Shown here piece after piece: positions 10,732 to 19,408 of a stretch of DNA of 30,745 bases. The DNA lies in the NCBI GenBank assembly GCA_019918135.1, contig WBZZ01002482.1, positions 132,501 to 163,245 of the forward strand, read 5' to 3'. A model generated the notes under the pieces. That model was not told the origin of the DNA and made no database searches. It worked only from the letters and a program-made list of their open reading frames with translations. Position numbers and translations under genes: made by a program. Each line of letters starts with the position of its first letter. Position 1 is the stretch's first letter. Origin of the DNA: Paulinella micropora (taxonomy: Eukaryota; Cercozoa; Imbricatea; Euglyphida; Paulinellidae).

Positions 10732-10978
10732 TGTTACAATCCCCGAAGATAGCTCAATAAAAAGTCGGTAATACAACCAGACACAAATCCCCAAAAGAAA
10801 ATGATGTCTCGTTATATTAGCTCAGTGAAGCCGAAAAAGAAAACGGCAACAGACCAAGGTTAAAATGGCATTAGGTCAAATCCGGCCAAACGATATTGAA
10901 AATAATGGGAAAAAACTAGGTGCACCTGACACCAGAAAAAGGGTACTTTTTACCGGCTATCCGGGGGTGATGCCTACA
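10732..10978 (-). repeat. 5' LTR of the gypsy element
   Basis: Second copy of the 247-bp LTR, with TG...CA ends. It differs from 599-845 by four substitutions, one extra A and one missing G. The primer-binding site follows it on the element's strand. Confidence 0.93.
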
Positions 10979-10982
10979 TATC
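10979..10982. repeat. target site duplication (right copy), TATC
   Basis: Directly follows the right LTR and matches 595-598. Confidence 0.85.
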
Positions 10983-11680
10983 AAGGGCGAAAATGGTATT
11001 GTAAAGCATACGGAGATTAATATTAACAGCAATAGAAGGCTCAGCAGAAGTAGCAGCGCCACTCGAGAAATACTTAGCATCATTATATTCAACATTAACA
11101 AGGCTATAGGTTCCAGCAGTGCTATCAGCGAGAGCGGTATCATCGTGGCGACGAGTATTTACACTAGGCACTTTGTAGTATGTTTGAATAGCATCCCTAG
11201 CAGTATCGTAAGCTACTGCAGCATCAATTGCTAGCATTTCTGCTCTACTACCGACAACAATCTTTCCATCATTACACTTTTGAAGCATACATCCCGCACC
11301 ACTTCCATTATCGTGGTTTTCAAGTGTCAGAAAGTCCTTCATAGAAGTTTCTGCATTCCAAATAATCTTTGTAAAATTACCAACTTCATTTACATCGCAC
11401 AGATAAACACCGCTACGGGTTTGAAGTTGAATTGTCTAATATGAGCAAGACAATCCATATAGCATTTGTTATAGTTCGCAGCGATTGCTGGTGGTGTATA
11501 AGTAAAACTCAAGACAGAGCGGGCTAAGTCAAATGGCCTGCTGATAAGGTCAAAGTTGCTTTCTTGTGTAACAGTAATATTTCCCGCACCTTCTCGCGGA
11601 GTTAGTTTATTCAAACGATACGAAGCACTGATGCAGTCAGTTCTAGAAAAGTCTAGTTCGCCTCCGTGTTAAGTTGGCAT
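10979..11680 (-). pseudogene. capsid (jelly-roll) gene, upstream half, interrupted by gypsy
   Basis: Two frames with clear coding sense lie here: about 11440-11680, and 10979 to about 11430. A one-base frame change joins them near 11430. The first possible ATG is at 11680, but a TAA follows three codons later, so the start is also damaged. Landmarks are LDFSRTD near the start, SGVYLCDVNEVGNF in the middle and VNINLRMLYN at the gypsy junction. It sits directly downstream of the minor capsid gene on the same strand, as in Polinton-like viruses. With the left half at 1-598 it would exceed 400 residues, consistent with a major capsid protein. Assignment rests on context and composition. Confidence 0.6.
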
Positions 11681-11777
11681 TTTGTTTTCAGGTTTTTTTT
11701 GGAAGTTGTGAAAATTAACTAATTCACCAGAATATATTTATATAGAAAAAATTAAATTAAAATAAATATTTAAATCA

Positions 11778-12568
11778 CTACCTCACCTTTAATAAATTGA
11801 AAAATGATGTAAATAAATTAAAATAATTCGTTTCCCTGTAAATTAATAATGTCATAATACATAACACATTAAGATTTATAGCCTGATCGTTTTTGTCTGT
11901 CAGATAAAACCTATATACATTATTTGAACTGGTTGATAATTTCTTACCATACTCAGACCCACTTCCGTCGTATATAATTGCTCCAAATGGAATTTCATTC
12001 ACCGTGTCTCCTGCAATACGTAGTTATTACCCTCCCTCACCATATCGCTTTGTAGATACAATGTTTTTTCGCCCGTCAATATTATGACATTCTGCGACCT
12101 TAGGTTATTATTGACGAAGAATGCTGTTGAATTTCTATCAAACCCCATAACTTCGTGAATACGTGTATCACCATCAAATATAAACAGCGGTTGAATTCCT
12201 TTATTCTCTGACACACTAAATGTTAATTTGCCATCTTCTGGGTCTATGTTGGTATTATTACTGGATACCACATAAGTATAATTATTTGGGCTGTCTGCCA
12301 GTTTATTTTTTAAGTTGTTCATTATGTATTTGCCCTCAGGTATCGTAATTAAATCCTCATACCCGTCTTCGCTAAGTGTAAAGGTATTATATGGTGAAGC
12401 CACAGATTAATACGACTTAGGAACATAAATATGAAGAATTTTACAATGTGTCGGATTGTCTAACCCCTTCATATTGACTTCGTGTTTAAAGTCACTGTCC
12501 GTGCCTGTTATCCTATTTTTGCTGTTGATATAGTAAATACCCGAACTTCTTCCTCCCTTATACTCCAT
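11778..12568 (-). pseudogene. minor capsid (penton-like) protein, broken
   Basis: The first ATG is at 12568. The text YYINSKNRITGTDSDF, then YNTFTLSEDG and later NEIPFGAIIYDGSG, is the pattern I associate with the single jelly-roll minor capsid (penton) protein of Polinton-like viruses and virophages, which occupies the capsid vertices. It is broken twice: an in-frame TAA at 12407-12409 and a one-base frame change near 12000-12003. Otherwise it is co-linear to its end at 11778. It lies between the protease (upstream) and the major capsid gene (downstream), all on one strand. Confidence 0.72.
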
Positions 12569-12672
12569 GATATTTAGAACTGCGCTCAATCTGACTGATC
12601 GTTATGTATCTTTCTTATTCTAAACATCGTTTTTTCTTTATTCAAAAAAATAAATATGTTTTCGATGTTTAT

Positions 12673-12694
12673 GGAAGGGGCTGTGCCCCTTTCC
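12673..12694. terminator. GC-rich hairpin between protease and minor capsid genes
   Basis: GGAAGGGGC and GCCCCTTTCC form a stem (one bulged base) with a three-base loop, in an otherwise AT-rich spacer about 40 bases past the protease stop. On the gene strand a T-rich stretch follows. It could be an mRNA 3'-end signal, and giant viruses are known to use hairpins for this. That role here is inference. Confidence 0.4.
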
Positions 12695-12731
12695 AAACCC
12701 GCGGGGTATGATAGAAGTTGATAAATATCAT

Positions 12732-13195
12732 TTACAAAAAGGTGTCAAAGCCATACCAATTCTGTGTTTTTAATTTCTCCTCTTCTTCTTCTTTTATGTC
12801 TGTATATCCACTAGCAAACTTAAACCTGTTTCCTTTCACCCGCTCCATTAAAAACCTCATACTATGCCAACCGCACGTGTCTGAGGTGTTTGATTAACAT
12901 TCATTAACAGATAACTATCTTAATTACTTCGGTCAATTAGCTGTTTCATTTGTTGTTGAAAGTCTTCTGTTGGCTCATAAAGTGCTAAAGGGTCATACAC
13001 TTCAACACTCCTGTCTTTATCTATACTTATCTATACTGCGATCCAATGAGACCCTGCTTGCTTGTGATTGTCCAAATTCATAATAAATCCGTATCGTTTT
13101 CTGCTTCCTAGCTTTAACTTGTTGATTTCATCGCTCGCTATCGCTCCGAGATACCATCCATATTTTTTTATTACGTCGTCTATTTCATTAGTCAT
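12732..13195 (-). pseudogene. adenain/Ulp1-like maturation cysteine protease, broken
   Basis: Pieced from short frames that miss a length cut-off. The ATG at 13195 overlaps the upstream stop by ATGA. Motifs come in the order of C5/C48 cysteine proteases: YGFIMNLDNH...GSHWIAV with the catalytic His, EVYDPL with the Asp, and TCGWHSMRFL with the Cys. The family is the capsid maturation protease of adenoviruses, Polintons and virophages. It is disrupted by TAG at 13031-13033, TAA at 12919-12921 and a one-base loss near 12885, just before the Cys motif. A 10-base tandem duplication lies at the TAG. Length of about 154 codons is somewhat short for the family. Confidence 0.75.
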
Positions 13196-13552
13196 TGTCC
13201 CCGCCCCTCACCCTGTTGCTCTTCTGGCTGTTGCTCGTCTGTCTGTGGTTGTTCTGGCTGTGGCACCTCTGGCTGTGGCTCCGCAGAACTTGTGATCGGG
13301 GGTGGTGCTACATCTGTCGGTTGTGTCTCCGCTGGTTGTGGATTTATCATTTCAAATATAAGTTGTTTAGCATCCGAAGTTTCAAAACGTGGCGGGTCTA
13401 TTGGCGATAGAGTGCTATTTACGGGAGTTTTTTTTTTCTTCCTTCTTTTTGTTTTCATTTTTAGCAATCATTTTTGTTGTAAATTGATCTAGTTTATCCC
13501 ATCCATCTTTTGCCGATGATATTTTTTCAGTAATTTTTGTGTGTATAACCAT
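13192..13552 (-). pseudogene. unrecognised Lys-rich then Pro/Gln-rich viral protein, frameshifted
   Basis: The ATG at 13552 opens a short lysine-rich frame of about 40 residues. It passes into the longer frame (13192-13467) by a one-base change in a run of ten A/T at 13428-13437. The second part is dominated by Pro, Gln, Glu and Thr (PQPEVPQPEQPQTDEQQPEE). It overlaps the protease start by ATGA, so the two were co-transcribed. It could be a virion-associated protein or protease partner. No function can be assigned. Its start lies within 10 bases of where copia-like sequence ends. Confidence 0.5.
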
Positions 13553-13561
13553 CTCTTTAAA

Positions 13562-13943
13562 CTAGTGGCGTAGTCGTTTGATGGGTAGTAGACAGGTGTA
13601 GCCACGAGTGTTAATGTCAAATCGTACATTTCGTTTCTCTACTGTGGTTGTCTGTCTGGTGTCTCTTATGAGTATTCTATACACACTACGAAATATGTTA
13701 TAACCTATCAGTGTGCCTGGAACTGCGACAGGCTTCGCTTTTGTCGTTTCCATTTTGACCCAGGCCAAATGGTTGGATAAAAGTCTGTACCGGTTTTCTT
13801 CCCATCAGCAGTTCCCAGGGTGTTTTTCCACTATTTCTGCATCTGGCGATGGGTGTGATCATCCTTATCGCTAATGTTGCTCTATGTGTGTCTTCCCAGA
13901 ACGTGTCAGGTAGGCCTGCATCTAGTTGAGCTGCTAGGGCTCC
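13562..13943 (-). pseudogene. pol: copia integrase, C-terminal part
   Basis: Starting at 13943 the frame reads LPDTFWEDTHRATLAIR and TPWELLMGRKP, standard for the end of copia integrases. After a one-base change near 13760 it continues as VAVPGTLIGYN...RNVRFD, matching the usual GYxxxxxxYR...VxFdE region that precedes RT. It then stops at 13562, where RT should begin. Confidence 0.8.
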
Positions 13944-14141
13944 TTAGAAAAAATATCTGCGTTCTTTGAGAGACATTCAGGCAACAAGCTCAAACAACTA
14001 CGTTCAGATGGGGAGTTTCTATCAAATGTTTTGAGGACTTATGCTGACAGTCACGGCATAATTCTCAAAACCACTACAAGAAATGAACCGAACATGAACC
14101 CTTTCGCAGAACGAATGAATAGGACTGACGACACACTGTGG
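13944..14141 (+). pseudogene. pol: copia integrase catalytic core segment, inverted
   Basis: On the plus strand, opposite to the rest of the element, 66 codons read LEKISAFFERHSGNK, then LRSDGEFLSN with the second catalytic Asp, and NPFAERMNRT with the catalytic Glu. Turned around, this segment fits exactly, in frame on both sides, between the minus-strand flanks ending at 14142 and starting at 13943. It is a clean 198-base inversion. The usual LRSDNGGEF has shortened to LRSDGEF. Confidence 0.88.
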
Positions 14142-14750
14142 CATGTATGTGTTAGCTTCACGTGTGGGTGTGTAAAGCTCGCACGCGAATTTAGAGATAG
14201 AGCATGATACTCCCCCTCGAAAATAATTTCCGTATCTTGATCGAACGGGAAATGGCCCATCAAAGTCTATGTTGAGTGCCTCACCTATCTTAAACTCTAG
14301 GTCTAAGTTATTGCCCTTGTACAGGGGGGGTTTGTTTGGTTTCCCCCTGTTGCAACCATGACATGCCCTAACCAAACGTATCCAGTCCTTGCCTGCTATG
14401 CGTCTCCCTATGCTGTTGGCAAATGTTTGCATTATCTGTGGGTTAGCGTGTAGCAGGCTTCTGTGTAGGACCATAGGATCGAATGGTGCACGTGATGGTT
14501 GTGGGTTGACCGACCATAGGGCTAGGTCTGGGAGGACTTCAGTGGTTGATAGTGCTGGTTGCGTTCGACTTGCTTGCCTATGGGGGAAATATCGTGTGTT
14601 GTGGTCCAATGGTTGTCTGCCAGGTTTGTCAAGCTCATAGATTAAGTGTGAGTTCAGCCTGCCCCTAGCTAATAAGTTGTCTTTGTGTATTGGGATAGGC
14701 TTGTCACATATTAATACTTGGCCATTTTGATGTATAATTGATTTGTGCAT
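14142..14750 (-). pseudogene. pol: copia pre-integrase zinc region and start of integrase core
   Basis: From the ATG at 14750 (sense extends a few codons upstream) the frame carries the HH-CC region (VLHRSLLHANP...ACHGC) and the first integrase Asp (LNIDFDGPFPVRSRYGNYF), ending near YTPTREANTYM at 14142. The frame runs formally to 14022, but sequence left of 14142 is antisense to the inverted core and has no meaning on this strand. Confidence 0.82.
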
Positions 14751-14803
14751 GTCATGGTCGAGGCGTGGTGTGGGGATGAGATTGAATGGAAGTGATGATG
14801 AGG

Positions 14804-15271
14804 CTAGTGAGTTTGGGAATGACTGTTTAACCGATTTTCCGTTTCCGTTGAGCCACGTTGCGTTGCTGACTCACGAACACATTGTATGCGTAACACATGT
14901 TTCAGGTATCCCTCGATCTTCCTGCATTCGTTGTCGATGGTGGTGGGAGGGGGCGTAGTAGTGCTTCCGGGGTCCGCTGATTCAGTATCGTAGGTGACTA
15001 GTGCGTGTGATTGTGCACGTGTATTAGTGCCGGGGTCCACATTTCTCCCCCTCAAGACAAACTCATTTTCCGTGTTGAGGGCCATATTAGCCATTGTGGC
15101 GGGGTCTATGAAGAGCGGCGCGTAAGGGCCCCTCTCACGGTAGCGTAATAATTGTTGAAACGCCAGGTCGGCCAGTTGGGGTTGATTAGTGGGTATGCAT
15201 AGTAGGTCGTAACGGCCTCCCCGGCTCCGAAGTTCTTCAGCCAAGGGGTGTTGTCTTGCCATCACGCAAAC
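14804..15271 (-). pseudogene. copia polyprotein segment after the MYND finger
   Basis: Continues the MYND frame after a one-base loss at 15266-15271: CVMARQHPLAEELRS supplies the last Cys of the finger. About 150 residues follow, with no clear motif. This is where a copia protease would lie, but I see no DTG or DSG. It ends at 14804 in a frame different from the integrase. Confidence 0.5.
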
Positions 15272-16230
15272 TCCTTGTGCGCCGGTCGGTCTGCCATCTG
15301 ATGCTCCTTGTTGCAGTAGTAGACCAAGTTGCAGCCACCGCACCGTCGTAGCTTGCCCTCCTGGTTGCCACAGTAGGCGCAGTCTTGTCTGATTGCTCCT
15401 CTTTTCGTCTCGCGTATACCCCTGCAGTCGATGCAGTCCGGGCGCGACTGTATCCAGTCGTCTGGCAGTAGGCAAAAGTCGAGCGCTATTCCCCAGTAGG
15501 CTAGTTGTTCAGTCGTCGGGTGTCTGAAGCAATGATGAGCGTCGATCCAAGCGAATGTGTGCTTTCTTTCTGCCGGTGGTTGGGATGACGCAGTTGACGC
15601 TGCTATGCGCCTGTATTGTATGGGATGCCCGTCTGGCAATGCTTGTACAGCAGCTATGCGTCGCTTTGTTTCCACTTCGTTGTTCTGTGCAGGTGGTCGT
15701 ATGCGCGTTTCTCTGACAGGTAGAGTTGGTCTTCTCGAACGCGTATTTTCAACTACCACAGTGGGTGTGATAGGTAGGGATGTCGTACGTGCGGGTGCGT
15801 CTCCGCGGCTCAGTGCAGGTTGTTGTTCCGTCCCAATGATCGCTGTGTCTTCTTCTGGTGCATGTGGTTGTTCTTGTTGTACCGTAGGTGTCGGTGCTGA
15901 TGAGCCAGTGTCCGTCGGTGCTGGTTCGGGCTCAGGTGTCGGTGATCTTGTAAATCGTTGAGATGTGCCCGCCTGTTTCGACTGGGTCGCAGGTTGTGCA
16001 CTTGTTTGCGGTACCCGGGCACGCCTGGGTGGTCTTGATCGTAGAACGAAGTGCTCGATCCCCGTTGTGCTGGGTGCGTCTGGTACTAGATGCGCCGGTA
16101 GTACCCAGGGATCCGACCTAGGCAAGAAGTAGTTGAGAGGCGCGCCGTGTGGTTGAAAGGATGGTTGCCAATGCGCCGGAGGTACAGGGAAACCTTGATG
16201 GTGGTCCGGAACGCGTCTCTCATCCTTGTA
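15262..16230 (-). pseudogene. copia-associated Pro/Thr-rich linker ending in a MYND zinc finger
   Basis: The frame takes over from the zinc-knuckle frame near 16210-16230. It holds a low-complexity Pro/Thr/Gln/Arg linker of some 200 residues, then CIDCRG and a MYND-type finger at about 15264-15380: CAYCGNQEGKLRRCGGC, YYCNKEHQ, AHKEF, with the final Cys supplied across a one-base break. MYND fingers bind zinc and usually mediate protein contacts. One ligand is His in place of the usual Cys, and the conserved Trp is Arg. A MYND finger in a copia polyprotein is unusual in my experience. Confidence 0.7.
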
Positions 16231-17140
16231 TATTGAATGTACGCTCGTCGGTAGTCGTTTTCGTCCTCCCGCTGGAGTTTGGTCAGCGATGTCCATGGTA
16301 TATCGGGTCGTCTCGATGGGTCTTGTGTATAGTCAGGGTGAGGTGGTGGCAACAGGTTGTCCTGTTTGTCGTCATCACTACCTGTTACGTCGGTGTCCGG
16401 TGACAGTTGAATCGGTCCCGTTCTGTTCCGGTAGGCTGGTCCACGGGTCACGTAGTGAGTTTCGGGCTCTGTCAGCTTCTTGACGGCAGGGTGGTCGTGA
16501 TAGTAGTCGAGGTCGTCTTCTTCGTCGATGAATTCCCCGTCCTCGATGGTTTCATCTTGCATCATCCACGCCTGCCCCTCTTGTGCTGGTCCGGGTTCGA
16601 TGTCAGTCGGTTCTTCGAGCATAGCGTTGGCTTGACCAGTTGGTCGTTGGATCCGTCGATCGTCAGATCTCGGTCGTCCTCCTCTGCCTCGTTGGTTGGG
16701 TCCTTTGCCTCGTCCTCCTCCGCCATTGCTGTAGGGCAGACGGTTCCGGGTCTCGTTCGAAGGTCTTCTACGGATGAGACATTCTGCTCCAGTGTGTCGC
16801 GGTCGGCCCGAACACAGGCGTTTGGTGCAAGTAGCCCTGCATTGCGCCGCGATGTGGCTCTTCTTGTTACAGTTGAGGCAGACGACGTCCTTCTTGACAG
16901 TAGGGGGCGGGGTTGCAGTGAACAATGCTGTCGAGGGCCTAGAGGGTGCAGCAATCAATTGATTAGCATGATATGATTGGAGAATGAGTGAACATACTTC
17001 TTTATAGTCAGGTTTGTCACTATCAGACCTAGACCAATACATTGTACCCCCTACGTCGCCCAAGGTAAGAGTAGAACACTCCTTGATCTTGAAGAGCAGA
17101 AATACAACTTGGAACTCGTCAGGTAAGGGCACGCCACGCG
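16200..17140 (-). pseudogene. gag: copia gag C-terminal region with CCHC zinc knuckle
   Basis: Starts in the text LPDEFQVVFLLF, typical of the C-terminal part of copia gag. It is preceded in the same frame by a TAA at 17142-17144. It carries a CCHC knuckle (CLNCNKKSHIAAQC) and a second Cys/His cluster (CTKRLCSGRPRHTGAEC), then a Gly/Arg-rich stretch (GGGGRGKGPNQRGRGG) and an acidic linker. The knuckle binds the element RNA. From about 16200 the coding sense moves to the next frame. Confidence 0.75.
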
Positions 17141-17141
17141 C

Positions 17142-17420
17142 TTATAGACGTTCGAAGCGTTGGGTAAGCTTCTCCATCCACGTCGGTAGTTGCTTCCCAT
17201 TTCGTATCTTGTCCTCAAATAGCTGCATAAGTAGGCGGGCCACAGAGACAGAGCCTTTACTGCCAAAGCGTTCGCACAGGGCAGACCAGATGCGTGCTGG
17301 ATCATTTCCCGTCCGCTGTACGGTGAGCAACGCAGTTGACTCTTGACAGGCTTCAATGAGAAAGCAGCGGACTTGTATCTGTGCCTTCACATAGTCTGCT
17401 GCAGTAAATAGGCCGGGTAG
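17142..17420 (-). pseudogene. gag: copia gag middle region
   Basis: Reads VKAQIQVRCFLIEAC, RIWSALCERFG and ARLLMQLFEDKIRNG, which is the pattern of the UBN2-type copia gag core. It joins the preceding gag frame by a one-base change near 17410 and ends at a TAA (17142-17144), after which the same frame continues as the next gag segment. Confidence 0.7.
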
Positions 17421-17913
17421 TCGGGACCGTGGGGGCGGGTGGGAGGGTCGAGAAGATGGTTGTCTCGTCAGCTTCAGTCGAGCTTGTTGAGCTTGAGCTG
17501 CTCGAGCTAGCTTCCTCCTCCTCCTCGTCAGATCTTACAGATAGAGTTGTACCCTTAGTACCCTTTCTTGAGTTGAGTCTTGACGGGCGTTCCGATGTCG
17601 CAGCTTTGGCCGTTCCAGGGGTTGGGAGGGTGGGTGCCTTTCTCATCGATGAGTAAATCGTTGATACTTCCAGTATCGTGTAGGGCGATTCCGGGTCTTG
17701 CAGGAGTAAGACGTATCTTGCATCCAGTCCAAGTAGGAATGAGAAGATATGGAACTTCCATAAATCGAATTCGTCGATAGGCTTCTTCGGGAACTTGGGG
17801 ATCTTCAGTTGGTAACGCGGAGCGTCCAAGGCTCCATAACCAGTAAGTGTAACAGTTGACATTAAGCCGGTTGTTAATTTGAATAACGTTTTGCGCTGAG
17901 GTACTTTGTACAA
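17410..17913 (-). pseudogene. gag: copia gag N-terminal region
   Basis: Two possible starts, 17913 or the ATG at 17862. Contains the gag opening YQLKIPKFP...FDLWKFHIFSFLLG, then a Ser/Glu low-complexity stretch. It remains open to 17353, but sense is lost near 17410, where the middle gag frame takes over. Confidence 0.7.
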
Positions 17914-17940
17914 AGTTTTTCAGAAGGATAATGAAATCTA

Positions 17941-18227
17941 ATCAATGGTTGAATTTGATATTTATTTCTATACCACAAGTTTACTAGACTCAATAAATAC
18001 CATAAATATTACTCTGAGTCGTGACCACAATTTATGGTAATGGTACAGTATGGTCCGATATGAGTAAACCGGTAACGGGCATTGAATAATGGTAATACTA
18101 TTGTGTTGATTAATAAATATGATATGCAAATATGTAAATCGGTAATAGACATGATGAGGTCAAATGTAAATATTATGACGTGAAAATGACCATATAAGTG
18201 GTAAAATAATGTAGCAAATATGATTGC
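17941..18227. other. AT-rich spacer between copia gag and helicase fragment
   Basis: No gene. Contains several scattered GTAAAT and GGTAAT words. It could be the worn 5' LTR or leader of the copia element, or an intron of the helicase gene. No second LTR copy is seen at the other end to decide. Confidence 0.35.
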
Positions 18228-19022
18228 TTACTGCCCAATGTCTCCAACTATGATTAGACGTAGCCCGCCAAAGTTTTCATCACAAGGAGCGCAGATTTCA
18301 CGCAGACGCTGATTGAGCCAATACCTTCCTTTCTTCCCTAACATGTTGATCTCATCAATAATGAGCCACTTCTTGTCGCGCCACTTTGCTTGGAGCTCAC
18401 TAAGATATATGCAAACATTATGCATCTCTATCAGCAGTTTTTCCTGATCTTCCCCACACGGCAGCTTGACAGCGGATGCTAAGGTCTGGCCACCAAACGA
18501 GGCTGCTGCCTTGCCCGTAGTGGCAGTGAGTACATAGCCTTGGTAAGCGTGTTCTAGGAGCTGCAAAGCTCTGTTGATCAACCACGACTTGCCTGTCCCA
18601 CCACTACCTGTGATAAACAAACCGAAAGCAATCTTGGCCCACTCCCTGCTTTCGCTCAGAGCCCCTGTCCCAGACTCCGCATCCAGCAACTCGCTGATCC
18701 TTCGTACCTCATCCTGAATGTGTAATAACGAAACTTTCTGTTCAGCATTCGCACCTTGAGTAAAATCGCCCTCTGGTAATTGACCACGGTCGAAGAAAGG
18801 AGCTCGCTGATCTGCGGTCCATGTGGAGAGCATGCTTATCTGTTCCTCACTTAAGTTAAGTCTTTCTATCATATTGTCACGATATGCAGCATCGAATACT
18901 CTCCCAAATCCCGATGCATCGCCAGACTCATCCTTTCGTGCAGGCCCCGTTTCATCCACCATGTCTAGTTCCGTCAGCTTTCTTGCTACCTGCTGCAATT
19001 CTTTCTGACCTTTGGTCTGCAT
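18228..19022 (-). CDS. PIF1-like SF1 helicase, N-terminal half only
   Basis: Start taken at the ATG at 19022 (a GTG lies further upstream). It has Walker A GSGGTGKS near residue 139, an ATTGKAA motif Ia-like segment, Walker B LIIDEIN near residue 219, and IIVGDIGQ at the very end, where PIF1 proteins continue with a Leu-Pro-Pro-type sequence. Motifs IV-VI are missing. PIF1-type helicases unwind DNA 5' to 3'. The break falls exactly at CA followed by GTAAGC, which would make a good splice donor, so the gene may be spliced and not simply cut. GC content is higher than in the viral genes, so it may be viral (SF1 helicases occur in some Polinton-like viruses), host or from another transposon. Confidence 0.75.
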   Translation of the reverse strand: MQTKGQKELQQVARKLTELDMVDETGPARKDESGDASGFGRVFDAAYRDNMIERLNLSEEQISMLSTWTADQRAPFFDRGQLPEGDFTQGANAEQKVSLLHIQDEVRRISELLDAESGTGALSESREWAKIAFGLFITGSGGTGKSWLINRALQLLEHAYQGYVLTATTGKAAASFGGQTLASAVKLPCGEDQEKLLIEMHNVCIYLSELQAKWRDKKWLIIDEINMLGKKGRYWLNQRLREICAPCDENFGGLRLIIVGDIGQ

Positions 19023-19408
19023 CCTTGACCTTTTAGTGGAGTAGGTAGTAAGTACTACTATAGGTACCACTATAGGACACTTATCTTTTTATATAAAATA
19101 ATGCTATTTTCATATAAATTCGTCTTACTATTAATTTCAATAAAAATATACATAATTTCATCCAAATTCAATACAAGCATTCTTAATCAATAAATAGTCC
19201 ATATTTGAATTTCTCTCAAACTCTAAAAAAAAGATAACTCATCTATCTTTTGCCAAATCAACACTAAGAGATATCAAAACCAGTCTCTTAGTTTTTATTG
19301 GTGTCCTGAACTTAGTTATCTTTTTTTGAAAAAATGAAAGTCCTCTCCTATTGCGAGTTTGATTAATTTCCATTTAAATAAATAAAAATTATATTATATA
19401 TAATATAA
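19023..19408. promoter_or_regulatory. AT-rich divergent intergenic region
   Basis: Lies between the minus-strand helicase and plus-strand genes, so it should hold two promoters. It contains the nested inverted repeat 19226-19327, a small palindrome GTAGTAAGTACTAC near the helicase start, and a TATA-like run (ATTATATTATATATAATATAA) directly before the ATG at 19409. No gene. Confidence 0.45.
19226..19327. repeat. nested inverted repeat
   Basis: The outer arms 19226-19239 and 19314-19327 are perfectly complementary over 14 bases (AAAAAAAGATAACT). The inner arms CTAAGAGA (19264-19271) and TCTCTTAG (19284-19291) match over 8 bases. The two stems nest. Confidence 0.75.

Larger units (their letters stand above)
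599..10978 (-). mobile_element. Ty3/gypsy-type LTR retrotransposon inserted in a viral capsid gene
   Basis: This is a 10.4-kb element on the minus strand. It has 247-bp direct LTRs that begin TG and end CA, flanked by TATC duplications. In transcript order it holds a candidate tRNA primer-binding site, a leader of about 0.75 kb, gag, protease, reverse transcriptase, RNase H, integrase, a long C-terminal extension, a 3' untranslated stretch and a polypurine tract. The order RT-RNase H-IN is that of Ty3/gypsy. The LTRs differ by four substitutions and two one-base indels, so insertion was fairly recent. Three frame changes and one in-frame stop interrupt gag-pol, so this copy may not be autonomous unless recoding or sequence error explains them. 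Confidence 0.93.
13561..17940 (-). mobile_element. truncated Ty1/copia-type retrotransposon remnant
   Basis: Minus-strand order is gag, zinc knuckle, long linker, MYND finger, pre-integrase HH-CC, integrase. Integrase before RT is the copia arrangement. The copy stops at about 13561, just after the integrase, with no RT or RNase H. I could find no LTR pair, so the right edge is uncertain. At least five frame changes, one in-frame stop and a 198-base inversion show it is dead. It sits between a viral gene (13552) and the helicase fragment. Confidence 0.8.

Noticed and set aside
14022..14141. Minus-strand frame continuing the copia integrase to 14022.
   Set aside because: It is antisense to the inverted, clearly coding plus-strand core segment.
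15557..16976. Long plus-strand frames of 134 and 189 codons across the copia region.
   Set aside because: They are shadows opposite the GC-rich gag and linker frames, with no motifs.
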